Source: Stichopus chloronotus (taxonomy: Eukaryota; Echinodermata; Holothuroidea; Aspidochirotida; Stichopodidae). From it: a DNA stretch of 64,000 nucleotides. Shown here in pieces: positions 1 through 10,872 of this stretch; position 1 is the stretch's first letter; each line of letters begins with the position of its first letter. Both the position numbers and the translations under genes were made by a program. The stretch spans positions 2,479,217-2,543,216 of the forward strand of contig CM037833.1 of the NCBI GenBank assembly GCA_021234535.1. The letters run 5' to 3'. A model generated the notes under the pieces. It was not told the origin of the DNA. It saw only the letters and a program-made list of their open reading frames with translations, and made no database searches.

Positions 1-1139
1 ATTGTCTATTTGTTATTATCTGTGGGAATATTTTTGATGCTGACTGTTAAATCTGAAATGCTGTTTACTGACTGCTTAGAGCAAAACCATTGGGGCAGCA
101 AATTGCCAAAGGTAGCAATTTATGTAAATTACGACGACGTACAAGGCCTTTTGTGACTTTGAAGCTATACTCCCAAGTTCCCAACAACAGGAAGTGCTTA
201 AATTTTTATTCAACATAAATTTGTTACTTCAAGGCCCCTAGGCATTTCATGGAGCATGTACAGTATGATAGATTTGGTAGTCAAATAAGAATGTGAAATG
301 AATAGAGTGGTGTGATTCTTTTAATCATGTTGTATACATTGTTTATTTATTTATTCTGTTTCGGAAGGGGGGACGTGGTTCAGGTTTTGATCCTACAGTG
401 GTGATTGTGCTGTGATGATTGGGTGCATTGGAAGAGGCAGAGGCAGGAAAAAAATAAAAAAATATTTGGATATCTGTGAGTGATGGTAGGACTACCACCG
501 TGGTTGGCAAAGAGCGTACAAGAATATTTTTGGCTTTGTAGGCCCCCTCTACCAGTGGCCAGAAATGACGTTACCTGAGTGTTCGAAGCTGTGCTGTATA
601 TACCCAACCTTGAAAAGGGGTTTTGTGTCTGCAATTATCAATTAACGACACTGCATGAAAATTTGTAATGCATAATCAGATGGGTTGTTATGCATCCTCT
701 CAGAGCACTTGGCAAATATTGAAGGAGACTAAACGTTTTAACTCGACTTTTTATCACTGAGGATCTCAAAGCCCCATGCCCGGTTCTGCTATACTGGGTT
801 CATGAGAAGCACATCCTATGAATGCTGGACGATGACTAACACCTCAAAATGGAGTTTTGCAGCAATCGTCTCTGGATTGGTTGTTAAATCTTAGCATTTC
901 AAGGGCTTACAAAAAAGAGAGAGCTTGGAGTATACTCCCAATAAACCCATATGTAATTTTCTATTCAGAACTAGCCTAACCAAGTTGCCTCTATACTGCA
1001 TCGGCGTTTATACTCCCATGTCTGGCACTTATTTCAGGGGGAAGCCAAAATTTGGTGTGTGTGGGGGGGGGGGGTTGTGGGTTTACTTTACTGCGCTGCC
1101 TCATCCTGAGGCAGTGATTTTCCTACCGTTTTGAGTCAT
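1..1139. other. Gene-free flank
   Basis: No coding exon, RNA gene or named repeat is recognisable here. The only notable composition is a run of G around 1062-1073 and short A/T-rich tracts. Short open frames lack splice context and resemble nothing known to me. Confidence 0.5.
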
Positions 1140-1410
1140 TTTACTATCTCGAAAGGGAGGGGTCCATCTAACGTTCGCAGGGTTCATTGTTCCCAGGTTC
1201 GATGTTCCCCTTTTTTGTATTATTTCAATGGTTGCCGATGAGTACAAGGTTTGTTATTCCCTCAGCTCGATGTTTCCGGGTAGGTCACTGTAATTCCTCG
1301 AGATTCAGTGTTTCCGAGGTTCGAAATTCCCACGGTTCGATGTCCCGGAGGTTAGAACATCGAATCTCGAAACGTTACCGTCGAAACATTAAAGCTCGGG
1401 GAACATCCAA
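1140..1410. repeat. Degenerate TTCGATGTTCC repeat with inverted half
   Basis: Many imperfect copies of a GGTTCGATGTTCCC-like unit occur about every 15-20 bases on the plus strand (for example near 1180, 1196, 1265, 1302, 1318 and 1336). From about 1345 the same word appears in the opposite orientation (GAACATCGAA, TCGAAACATT, GGGGAACATC). The block can therefore fold back on itself. There is no coding evidence. Confidence 0.5.
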
Positions 1411-1419
1411 CCCTGAATA

Positions 1420-1860
1420 TTGCAGCTGATTGGTTTCTTGCTCGGGTGAAAGAAGGTTTGTTAGAAATTACAGTTTGATCAAAATATGCACATAATTAGT
1501 TAAATATTACAGGTGATGAAAGAAAGAATGAAAGAATGTTTTGTAGCAATTAAATTAATGTATGCATAATTTACTTATATTACAGCTGATTGGTTTGTTG
1601 CTCAGGTGAAAGAGTATTGTTTGGAACTTACAGGTTGATCAAGATTATACACATAATTAGTTGAACATTGCAGGTGATTGGTTTGGTAAAGAGGAAAAAA
1701 GAACATCTTTTAAAAGTTACTGTATGATTAGAGGATATACATAATTTGTTGAATATTACAGGTGATTAGTTTGTTCCTAAAGTGAAAAAAATGTTTCATC
1801 AAAATAACCACATAATTATTTGAACATTAGGGTTGATGGGTTTGGTAAAAATAGATAAAT
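1420..1860. repeat. Tandem repeat, unit about 85 bp
   Basis: Five to six diverged units each begin with a word like ATTACAGGTGATTGGTTTG, at about 1420, 1507, 1581, 1667, 1755 and 1836. Each contains a second shared block, CACATAATTAGTTGAACATT. Spacing is roughly 75-90 bp. This is minisatellite-like DNA with no coding potential. Confidence 0.6.
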
Positions 1861-1939
1861 AAAGTGTCTAGAGTGAGGCTTGGTGTTGAGGAAGTAAATG
1901 GACTGATTCCAAAAGCAAGCAGTAGTACTTGGACATAAT

Positions 1940-2233
1940 TTATGTCAGTTTCTGAAGAGGAGAGAAAACAACGCTCTGGACGTTTATGTCTTTAACACTG
2001 ACAGTACAGATCCCTGGCATGAGGGATAGTAGTTCGTCTTCGATGGGAAGAGGAGCGATAGCATCATCACTGTCATCTGAAGAACGGCCAAGAAGTGTTT
2101 TTGCAATATTGAATGGGCACTTGAATGTGGATGTGGTGTCTCCATCCAGTTGCACCAAAAGTTCTAGGATATCATCGTTTTTGTCGAACCCAATAAGAGT
2201 AAGTGTGAGTGTTTCCTCTGGTGGAGAGCAAAT
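1940..2233 (-). CDS. Unidentified terminal exon
   Basis: I do not recognise this gene. On the minus strand a good acceptor (pyrimidine tract then AACAG) ends at 2234 and is followed by 97 open codons and a TAA at 1940-1942. The peptide is acidic and mixed in composition. It includes SPPEETLTLTLIGFD near the start, LLVQLDGDTTSTFKCPFNIA in the middle and a DDSDD cluster, and it ends FSPLQKLT. The open frame runs into the acceptor in the same phase and has few stops in its favour, which suggests real coding sequence. No upstream exon could be identified before the 2.5 kb repeat fragment, so the gene may be partial or the exon may belong to an old element. No function is proposed. Confidence 0.4.
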   Translation of the reverse strand: MCSPPEETLTLTLIGFDKNDDILELLVQLDGDTTSTFKCPFNIAKTLLGRSSDDSDDAIAPLPIEDELLSLMPGICTVSVKDINVQSVVFSPLQKLT

Positions 2234-2544
2234 CTGTTTAAAAGAAAAGAACAGGTTGTCCTTTGGACGACCAAATTTTACCCCTGGTCATTTACATTGT
2301 GACACAATGCGTCCAACTCAACACTGAGATGCAACCAAAATATTTAACCTGCATGAACTCCATTACAAAACATCCGTTTTCTTTCACAGAAAACCGTCAA
2401 AACAACCCGAAATCCACGGTATGTAAAACGCCAAACAAACAGCCTCAGTGCACGAACATGTTTCAACTGATTTTACTGTCCCAGACATGCACATACTGTA
2501 CACAGCAAGTACCAGATAGATGACTCGCAGTCGAAGAATTCGGC

Positions 2545-2632
2545 CATGTATGCCACATACACACACATACACACACACACACGACATCACCATCGCATAG
2601 ATTCCTTCTGCCTTCCGACAAGGAAAAATGAC
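2545..2632 (-). mobile_element. 5' fragment of HINE-like repeat
   Basis: On the minus strand this carries the family's 5' signature: a diverged CCTTG...GAAGG hairpin, then ATCTATGCGATGGTGATGTCG, then a TG microsatellite. Only the 5' end is present. The fuller copies are at 4.9, 27.3, 50.3 and 62.2 kb. Confidence 0.6.
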
Positions 2633-2699
2633 GCAAGGAACCAAAAATGTTATTAATTTTTCGAATGCTTTGCGAAAATTGTATTTGTGATGGATATGA

Positions 2700-3900
2700 T
2701 GTAATGACGTTGCACAGGTCCATCACGAAGTCAACGACGGACCCTAGTCAACCAGGGAGGTGAGATTTAGACCCTGCGTAGCTCTCGGACTCAACAGAAG
2801 GTTTTATGTTATGTCCGTGAGAAATTCGGGTGGGAGTCTGATTGACTACACAACGAAAGTGATGACAATAATACTGCCTGTTTTTTAGGCCACAGGCTGA
2901 AATTTGTATCGCATTGTTTGGCTCCGACATTCGGGTCTATATGATTTCCACGTAATTTGCTGTCAAGTTTTAGAAATCATCGAAAGAATTCGTTACTAAT
3001 TTCTTCCGAAAGTTCGAACCGTGTAACGCGTGGACGCTTCACATCGAGCTTGAAATTGCTCCGTCCTGATAGCGAAGTCATAGTTCACGGGTATAGTAAA
3101 CAATCGTAACTGTCCCCCCCCCCCCCACATCGTCAGATCCGGAGAGAACTGTTAGTGCAAAACGCCATTTTCATGTGACACACGTCCCAAACGAAAAGTG
3201 AGAGGTTATGACACAGTTACGCTGGGGTAAGATTGTTTCATATTCAAGAGAGTGGTTGGATGTAACGGGCGAAGAGACTTCAGCACTTGTTGGACTTGCC
3301 ATTCGACGACATACGAAGGCTTTCATGCTACCTGTTACCGTCGTTACGTAGACTGAAACAGCAGCGGCAGAATACCGATTCGAAATGTATTACATGTGAC
3401 AAAGTCGACTTCGTTATGAGACATAAGAAACGTGTGCGAGACAGGCTTCTTTAAAAAATATGAGCTTGGCCAAAATAACATTTTTAGTGCATATATATGA
3501 AATCTCTCTTTCAACGTTAAATTCGTGGAATAGGTTCTTACATACTAAGTACAGTTCTGACAGTACTGTAACGTTAGTGTCAGTGTTAATATTACGAATA
3601 CCATATGCAGGAAGCGGGAATTGCGATGTACTGTTCTGCATTTTTTCCTGAAGCCTGTATATTTATGGTGTTTGGGGGACATTGACAGTTTTATGGAGCA
3701 TTGTTGTATGAGGCATATATGTTGGACATTAGATTAATTCAATTTGATTACCCACTGCAGTAGTGCACAGTTCAATGGCATATATAAAAAGGTAACCTTC
3801 GTAAGGCAGCAGAGATGATTAACGACGAAAAGATTCTGGTTCAAATCCGAGGTATTTGACGAGATTCTTCTCTACTACTACTGATTTCGAGAAGAAGGGG
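2700..3900. other. Gene-free stretch
   Basis: No exon or known repeat is recognisable. A C homopolymer lies at about 3114-3127. A B-box-like GGTTCAAATCC near 3838 has no tRNA fold around it. Confidence 0.45.
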
Positions 3901-3915
3901 TTAAGTAATCTCATG

Positions 3916-4260
3916 TAATGGGAGAAATGTGTACTCCAACATGGCTCCAGAGTCCTAAAACTGAGTTCGCAAAAGTGAAGAAATCGCAATTTTCCCGCTT
4001 TGTTTACTTCTAATGTGGACTTTCAAAATTTCAATTAATATAAACAGGTCACTTAACTAGTGGTCTGGTAAAGATAAAGGCAGGAATCCCAAAATGTTCG
4101 AAAAATTGAAGAAAATCCAATATTTAGATGTCATTTGCTTCTAATTTGCGCTGCCCTGGTGTACTAACATACAATGGGAGAAATGTGTTCGCCAACATGA
4201 CCCCAGACCTTAAAATTGAATCAACAAAAAGTGAAGAAATTGCAATTTTCTTGTCAGTTG
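3916..4260. repeat. Diverged tandem duplication
   Basis: The block near 3918-4015 (ATGGGAGAAATGTGTACTCC, then a GTGAAGAAATCGCAATTTTC word) recurs near 4158-4255 with a few changes. A shorter related unit (TTGAAGAAAATCCAATATTT, then CATTTGCTTCTAAT) lies between them near 4103-4145. The period is about 120 bp with a 240-bp higher order. A weaker fourth copy may lie near 4315-4385. Confidence 0.5.
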
Positions 4261-4385
4261 CTGAAAAAGCATGTATGTGAAGTTTCAAATTTGTTGTTAT
4301 GAGGAAATCTCATTTGAGAAATGATATTGGTGATGGTTCCACATCCCAAAGCCTGATGATTTTGAGAAAAATGAAGAGATTGCAA

Positions 4386-4818
4386 AAGAAAAAAATGGCA
4401 TGAAGATGAGGACATATAATCACACATGGCAAGAGAAACTGGTACTGAAATTTGGCTTCAGAGACCAAATTGGTGTTTTTTGTGGGAAATTGAAAGGGAG
4501 TTTTACGGAGGAACTTGTTATGTGTTGTTGAGAACAGGTTTATTTATAAAGATATGCACTAGGAAAGTAGACCACGAATGTTGGAGCGAAATCCATTTTG
4601 GATAAAAAGGGAAAGCTGTGTAATTTGCATTTGTAATTTGAACCACTGGCATTATTCCATTATTGAAGGAGAGAAACCTTACTTGTGAGCGTAGGTGGAT
4701 GAGGTATCAAGGGCGTTTCACTTCGCGGTCGGTGAGATGGAGGTGATTTCCACAACTCTGTGTGAATGTCATTGAAACGTGGTGGAGCTGATCTTATTTC
4801 CGAGGTGAATGTGGTAGG
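4386..4818. other. No intact gene; possible decayed transposase body
   Basis: This stretch precedes a recognisable pogo-type transposase fragment on the same strand and may hold its decayed upstream part, but stops occur in every frame and I cannot align it by eye. Confidence 0.3.
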
Positions 4819-4912
4819 TTTTTAGTGTCTTGTTTGGTCAGGCCTACAACAAGGCTGCTGGCATAGGCATTGCTGTGAATGGCTTCAAAAAGTCAGGATT
4901 TTTCCGTCAACT
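4819..4912 (+). pseudogene. Pogo-type DDE transposase, left part of split C-terminus
   Basis: About 30 codons read LFGQAYNKAAGIGIAVNGFK and then KSGFF. This is the conserved segment of pogo/Tigger-like (DDE_1) transposases that lies just after the catalytic core, where families typically have LFGEAY..AA....AV.GF..TGI.P. The frame is broken upstream by stops. It stops abruptly at the boundary of an inserted element at 4913, and the matching continuation resumes at 6711 in the same orientation. The nuclear DNA-cutting enzyme of the element would have been encoded here. This copy is dead. Confidence 0.55.
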
Positions 4913-6697
4913 AGTTTTTGATTCCTTGCCGAAGGCGGGCAAGGAATCTTTCCGATGGTGATTCGGTGTATGTGCGTATGTGTGTGTGTATGTATGTGTG
5001 TGAGCAAAATCTTGTGAACGCTCTAGCTTTTGAAGGGAAAGTGCAAGGTGGGTCAAAGTTGGTGTGTTGGTAGAACATATGAAGATCTCGGCTGGGATTG
5101 TTTTCGATGAAGGTCAAAGGTCATCTGAGGTCACCATCAGGCAGAATGTGTACAAACTATGTTTGCAGTATCTCAGAAACGACAAGTTGCATCGTTTTCA
5201 AACTTGTTATTCTTGTAGGTCAAAGGTCATACGGGGTCATCAGAAGTCATAATGTGAAAAGCTTTTGAAGGGAATGTGCAGGAGAGTCCAAAGTCTGTGT
5301 GGGGAGGACATTTAAAGATCTTGACTGGGATTGATTTTGGTGGATGCCAAAGGTCACCAGAGGTCATCTGCAGACAGACCATAGACAAAACATGTTTGCA
5401 GTACCTGATGAACTGCACATTGCACAAACTTTGACCTTCGAGGGTATGTAGGACTTTCTAAGTAAATAAGGTGAGGGTGTGTCTTGTGATCAGAGGTCAT
5501 GTGGGGTCATCAGAGGTCGTAACATGAAAAAAAACTTGTAAACACACTACTTACAAAGGAGGAGATAATTTCAATATTTACAAAGGGGAGACAATCTCAC
5601 ACTTTAAAGTTGTTCTTTTTATAGTATGAGTATATAAATATAATTACTGGTTTAAGTTTTGATGTGGTCAAAGGTCATCTGAGGTCCTTGAGTACAAAGT
5701 GTTAAGACCTTTGCTGATGTTTCTCTCCGTCAGTATTTTCCTATGGGTGGAAGGTATTTGAGCTCCCTTCCAAGCAAAGACTAGCAACGCTTGCACATTT
5801 GGGAAGTTCCAATTTGCAAACTTTTACCTGTCAGGTAATGAAGTGTAGTTGCTGTACTAATTTCACAAGTCTTTGACATATAATGATGAAACTACATCTA
5901 TGGATCTTCAGCTGACATCATGCTGGTTTCTGATAAAGTACTGTATGTCTGAAAGCATCTGTAAAGTATCTAAAAGCCCAATTTGGTTAAGTTCAGCAGG
6001 TACAATACACCTTTGAGTTTCTATTTAGTCCCCAATTTAGCTGTACAGTATTTGGTATCATGCTTCTTTTATTTATTGCTCTTGTTTTGACAGTTAAAAG
6101 TGCTCACTTGGTTTTCAAAGCCATAATTGCCTTTTCATTCCATCTGAGACATTTGTTTGGTCTGAAAATGGTGACTTAACCAATGACCTCTGTGGAAAAT
6201 GAGAGAAAGGTTGACCCTTATCTTTCCCAGAGGAATCATTATCTGAGATACAGCGCTCCGTCTGTCATCAAAGAATGTAGAATAGATTTGTTGTCTGAAG
6301 TGGAGACAGTTGCACATGAAAGATTTCTGTGAGGGAAAAGTCTTATCGTGCAAAAGAGATAAATAAGTTATTACTTGGTCATATGATGGGGTAGATGGAG
6401 GAATTTATGTAGTTTATATAATTGGCAGTCATTTTAACTATCATATGAGTATATCTCTTGTTCCTGGGAAATTTGTACCGTACCTAGGCTACCACTGTGC
6501 AGGCTGGAGAATTCTTGGCCACCAGTGTTATCTTACATTACATGCATACAGCAGGTACAGGTATTGGAAAATGGTGTGCAGTATTAATGGCGTCATCTGG
6601 TATATCCTGTGGTTACTACAGTAAACTGCAACTTGAAAAAAATTAATGGAAGTGCATGTATTAGTGGCAAGGAATCACTAAGCCTCTTGGCTTTCTT
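4913..6697 (+). mobile_element. HINE/Helentron-like non-autonomous element
   Basis: The 5' end has a hairpin with GATTCCTTGCC at 4920-4930 and GGCAAGGAATC at 4938-4948. A GATGGTG word, a TG microsatellite and several degenerate 180-bp-type units with AGGTCA words (5105-5690) follow. Near the 3' end GGCAAGGAATC recurs at 6666-6676, the inverse of the 5' arm, directly before the stem-loop AAGCCTCTTGGCTT at 6680-6693. An inverted subterminal match placed before a 3' stem-loop, plus a central microsatellite, is the architecture of Helentron-associated elements. The middle (about 5700-6640) holds no recognised gene and may include a further insertion. Family assignment is inference. Confidence 0.55.
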
Positions 6698-6710
6698 GTT
6701 TTTTTCCCAA

Positions 6711-7341
6711 CTGGTAGATGAGTGTGATTTTGATTCCTCAGACGTCACAGATCGACCAGAACGTGTAGCAGTCTCCGAACATGGATGGAGCTGGTGCTGC
6801 CAGTAAGGATAGTGAAAGCCAAAGAGCATACTGTCGACAGTGTAGAGGACAATGACGAAGGAACAGGCCCCATGCAAGTGCATTCCGGTGATGGGTCTAA
6901 CATGGAAATCACTAATGACCACACTCCTGAATCTAGAAAAAGATGGGGAGTGTCACAGCAGTGTCCATGTGTCATCTGATTGGTGCAGCGAATGCTTGCA
7001 ATACTCGGACACCTAAGAGGAAATACACAGTAGAAGACATCAGTCCTCTCCCAAAGTGCACTGCAATTCCAGGGTCAAAACGAAGGAAGACATCCCAGGC
7101 AACAGTACTCACAGGTTCACCGCATTAGAGGACTTTGAAGAAAGTCTTTGAAGAAAGACTTTGAAGCACCAACAGCAACAAAATTCTGGTTCCACCTCCA
7201 ACAATTTTCTAGTTGAAGAGTACGTGGTATGCGGAGAATCAACTGATGAGGACTGGATGTGAGGAGTGGGCCCATGAGTCTGCGGACCTGAGTGACCCGC
7301 AGTTCTACTACTGTGGCAACTGTCATGGCTTACCCATGTAG
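6711..7341 (+). pseudogene. Pogo-type DDE transposase, right part of split C-terminus
   Basis: The reading resumes with LVDECDFDSSDVTDRPE, the post-catalytic VTDRP segment of pogo-class transposases. After frame changes there is a basic stretch (TPKRKYTVEDISPLPK, then PGSKRRKTSQATVLTGSPH, ending at a TAG near 7124-7126). Further on comes a cysteine/histidine-rich tail with DEDW, CEEWAHESADLSDPQFYYC and GNCHG, ending at TAG 7339-7341. This PHD-like C..C..WAHE..C tail is characteristic of one branch of pogo transposases in animals. Several frameshifts and stops (for example TGA after DEDWM near 7259) show it is a relic. It pairs with 4819-4912; the element at 4913-6697 separates the halves. Confidence 0.6.
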
Positions 7342-8034
7342 TCAGTCCAGTTTGCAGACGACACCCGTTGATGGAGAATTTCTATGTACCCAACAAATTC
7401 ACTGACTTTTTTCATGGACTGAGGATTCCGTCCCATTGTTGATACATTTTTTCTATTATAGCATCTTTTCACCTGCATTTTAGCTGTCTCAGACAAGTCT
7501 GTTGGCACAAAAATGTGGTACAGGGTGCGATGTTTTGAAGACAGGCAGAATAAGCGCTGTTGTATTCAATATTTTTATTCATTCAAGTTCATATTCATGT
7601 CTCTCCCAAACTTTGTTTTCATGTTTCATTTCAGTTTTCAATCCGTCCATCGTAGTAGAATGAAGAAATGATTCTTTACTCATTCATTTGCCTGAGGGTA
7701 ACGAGAGATGAGTTAGTTGGGGTTTGGGAAGGGACGAGGGCTAAGGACGGGTTGTGAGGAAGGCTGGAGAGGTGACATACACACTCTTAGAACCATGTGG
7801 TCATGTATATACATAAATATCCATTGTTATTCCGTCCTGCATACATGGGCACGTCGGGAGAGATTTAATCTTCATATTAAACTGGCAGTTCATTACTGTA
7901 CTCACGCATTCAAGATGATTTGAGATACATTTTGCCGCATATTTTGCTGAGTAGCAGTAGATCATTTTACACATGAGGTGGTTCATTTAACACACGAGGC
8001 TGGTTCAAATTACACATGTGTTGTAAATTGGACC
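7342..8034. other. Gene-free stretch
   Basis: No coding exon or recognised element is visible. Sequence is A+T-rich and ends at a perfect hairpin. Confidence 0.45.
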
Positions 8035-8079
8035 ACTTCTACAACTGTCTTATATTTTATATAAGACAGTTGTAGAAGT
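8035..8079. repeat. Perfect 21-bp hairpin
   Basis: The arm 8035-8055 (ACTTCTACAACTGTCTTATA plus T) is exactly reverse-complemented at 8059-8079, with a 3-base TTT loop. No mismatch is present. No gene or terminator context explains it. It could be a very short foldback element or a small-RNA-type hairpin. Confidence 0.85.
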
Positions 8080-9765
8080 ATAATAGATACAGTGTTAGGA
8101 GTGTGTCTACTCTCCCAATACTGCAAATGGAAGCAGATGGTCGTACTTATTTTTTTATGGGCATCAGCGCGCTCTCGATGTAGATGGCTTTACAGATCTT
8201 CCCATTTTATATTCTCCAAGGACTATCGACACGGTTGTATAAATCATTCTACGTAGCAACAGACTTGTTTTAACCGAAACGCATTTAAAGACCATTATCG
8301 GTTTTTTTTTTTATGTCTCTAAATGAAGGCCTCTAAAACGAGAACCGAAGACTAAAAGTCTTTAAATGCACCGTTGGGTCAAATTGTATTGTAGTGTAGT
8401 GTCTGAAAAGTACAATTAATTTGAAATCAATAGACGGACGACCGAAAAGAATATCCAGACCATCACTATATTAACAAAAGATATTACTTGAAGAGTGTAG
8501 AGTTTTGTAGTTGATGGGGTTTTAGTGTTATATTTGGTGGGGTCGTGTCTCCGGTGTATAGTCGGTAGGGTCTGGCTCGATGTAATGTCATTACGTCTGC
8601 TGCAACTGAAGCCTGCTCACTACATGAATTACATGGTGCGCCAAACTATCACTACGACTAAATAATCTTGCAACTGCCTATTGTCTCGTTATGATGTAAC
8701 ATTGACAATGTGTAGAAATCCATTCATGTAGTCCATAAACATATAACTGATTCAAAACTTTTAAATCGGGTGGTCAGTATCTCCGATGAATTGACATGCC
8801 ACACTATGCTAATCCATGAACTATTACGCAAGTACGGCAGTTGACATACTTATTAGACGTAATCTGTAAGTCAACGTTACAGCGCAGTAATCGGTGTACT
8901 GAAATCTTCAAAATTACCTTGTGAAAGTACTGCCAACGACGTCAATCGAGATATTACCAATACCACCAATCACCTGATATAAATTTAAAAATCATGGTCT
9001 GATCAATATTTGAATTCATCAGGTTAGGGGGCGTCAACCATTATTCATTGTGGCACGGTCTATCATGTGGACACCTTGTTTCATGGATGGGTTTGTTGTG
9101 CAGGACTCAGAGAAGTAAGGTAATGTTAATTTTATTCCAATGTACACTCGTCGAATATATATTGGTAGTAAATCAATCAACAGATACCTAAAGGATCTAT
9201 AGTTCCTGTTCAGAAACTGTCAGTCTTATTGTACTGTGCCACCCATGACAAAGGTACATCCCCAACTGTGAGTTACAGCCAAAAAAAAAAGGGGGGGGGG
9301 GAGCCTGCCAAGGAAAACTTAGACAAGCAAGCAGTGGAAGACATTGCGTCTATGGTTGCACCTGAATTGTTGTCCAACGAATACCTTAAGGGCTGTAATT
9401 TAGAAGAGCGTACTAAAAGCTACTGAGAAATTAGAATCCACATGTTTCGACATGTAAGAAAAAGTTATTGAAGTGGCTAAATACTTCCCTTCTCCTTTGT
9501 AAGCAGGTGAGTGCAGAACCAACCTTAATGACACGCAAGAAACATCCGCTTTAGGGTTGCATCACATCCTCAGAATTTACACAGGATGTGACCCCCATAC
9601 CACCAACTGGCTTTTCAAAGCAGATCGATGTAAACTTCTTTACCCCGTACGACAGGCATGAAGGCATACCCAACAGCATCCACATGCAGGTTAGAGTTGC
9701 ATCTCCCAAGAGGTTTTTTCTGATGTAGAGAAGTTCGCCTTATTGGCATCAGAAGCTATTTTATG
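8080..9765. other. Gene-free stretch
   Basis: No supported gene. A 65-codon plus-strand frame at 9229-9426 includes a lysine/glycine run encoded by A and G homopolymers (9282-9301) and lacks splice signals or a recognisable domain. Confidence 0.4.
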
Positions 9766-9769
9766 TTCA

Positions 9770-9990
9770 CCTGGATTTGGAAAGCAATGATTTTTGTGTT
9801 ACGACGAACCAACAACTCAACGCATTTAAGACCAAGCTCAATCCTATTGGCTCATAGTCACAAGGGATGGGGAAAAGAATTCCACGGCACTCCTAAATGT
9901 CCTTACATCTTCCGTCATCACCTTCATGTTTTTGGCACTGACCACTTAATTTGTTCAAGTTAATGGTTCCATATAGTTACCTAGAAGTGA
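9770..9990 (+). repeat. Dispersed repeat, copy 1
   Basis: The words TTACGACGAACCAACA, AAGACCAAGCTCAATCCTAT, TTGGCTCAT, TTGGCACT and TTCAAGTTAATGGTT occur in this order. All recur in the same order and strand at 27107-27235, but this copy carries about 70 extra bases in the middle. There is no coding evidence. Confidence 0.55.
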
Positions 9991-10872
9991 TAAAGTGGTT
10001 ATTTTCCTGCCATTGATAGTGACATTGATCAAGGCAATTATTTTGTCAGTGGTCGTCATTCATTGAACATGTGCGGTCCTTGCAATGACAATGGCATCGC
10101 ATTTCATGGAAACTGGAGAAACTGCCACAGGGTAATATTGTCAAACATGAACCTCGGACATCCTGCAATGAATCATCATACTGCATTAAATATTGCATTT
10201 CTTTCTTTTAACCGTTAGTTCATGAATTATAAGCATTCTAACTTTAAAATGCACGGTGCTGATTGCATACAGCTGTGCATGGTTTTGTTTGAAATTTGAA
10301 GAAGATGCAAAGGTCTAGACAAGTGTAGGAAGATTTTTTATTCATAAAATTTGAGCACACCAGAGAATATTTGTCTGAAAACACCACCCAGATCAGCAGA
10401 TATGGTTTCTGAAACTATGCAATTAGGTGACCTCTACCTTATATCACACACAGGTAGAAACTATGTTAAGGGCATCAGTTACGAATTTGTCTAGATTTTG
10501 TGAGTTTGAAAGGTTAGGGGTCAGAAAGCATCAAGGGTACCCAGCCTACATACATTAAAGCAAGGTAACATGATACAGTACAACTAGTTGGAGATAAATG
10601 TGTGGCAAGAATAAGCAATTTGAATGATTTACTAATTTATGGCCCCTACGTACGGGCCATTGTGTCACGGATGACACTCCATACGAACATTAACAAATGT
10701 GATTGTAACATCACGTATGAACAAAGAGAAGTGTTTTACAGATTGGTCCAATACAGCGGCCCATTCCAACCAAGAACATCATCATCTGTATCAGAAGACG
10801 GATTTTGCTTGCTTGCATAAAATGGCCCATCTGATTTAAAGAAAAAGTACATGAGCTCTGAGCATGCCTTAC
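9991..10872. other. Gene-free stretch
   Basis: No recognisable exon, RNA or repeat. It lies downstream (minus-strand sense) of the integrase-core remnant and could contain its 3' untranslated or element end, but nothing marks that. Confidence 0.4.

Noticed and set aside
3798..3862. Possible tRNA or tRNA-derived SINE head, from the B-box-like GGTTCAAATCC
   Set aside because: The T-arm bases do not pair, there is no convincing A box, and no acceptor stem could be drawn.
9229..9426. Small basic ORF
   Set aside because: Its lysine/glycine core is coded by A and G homopolymers and the rest matches nothing recognisable.
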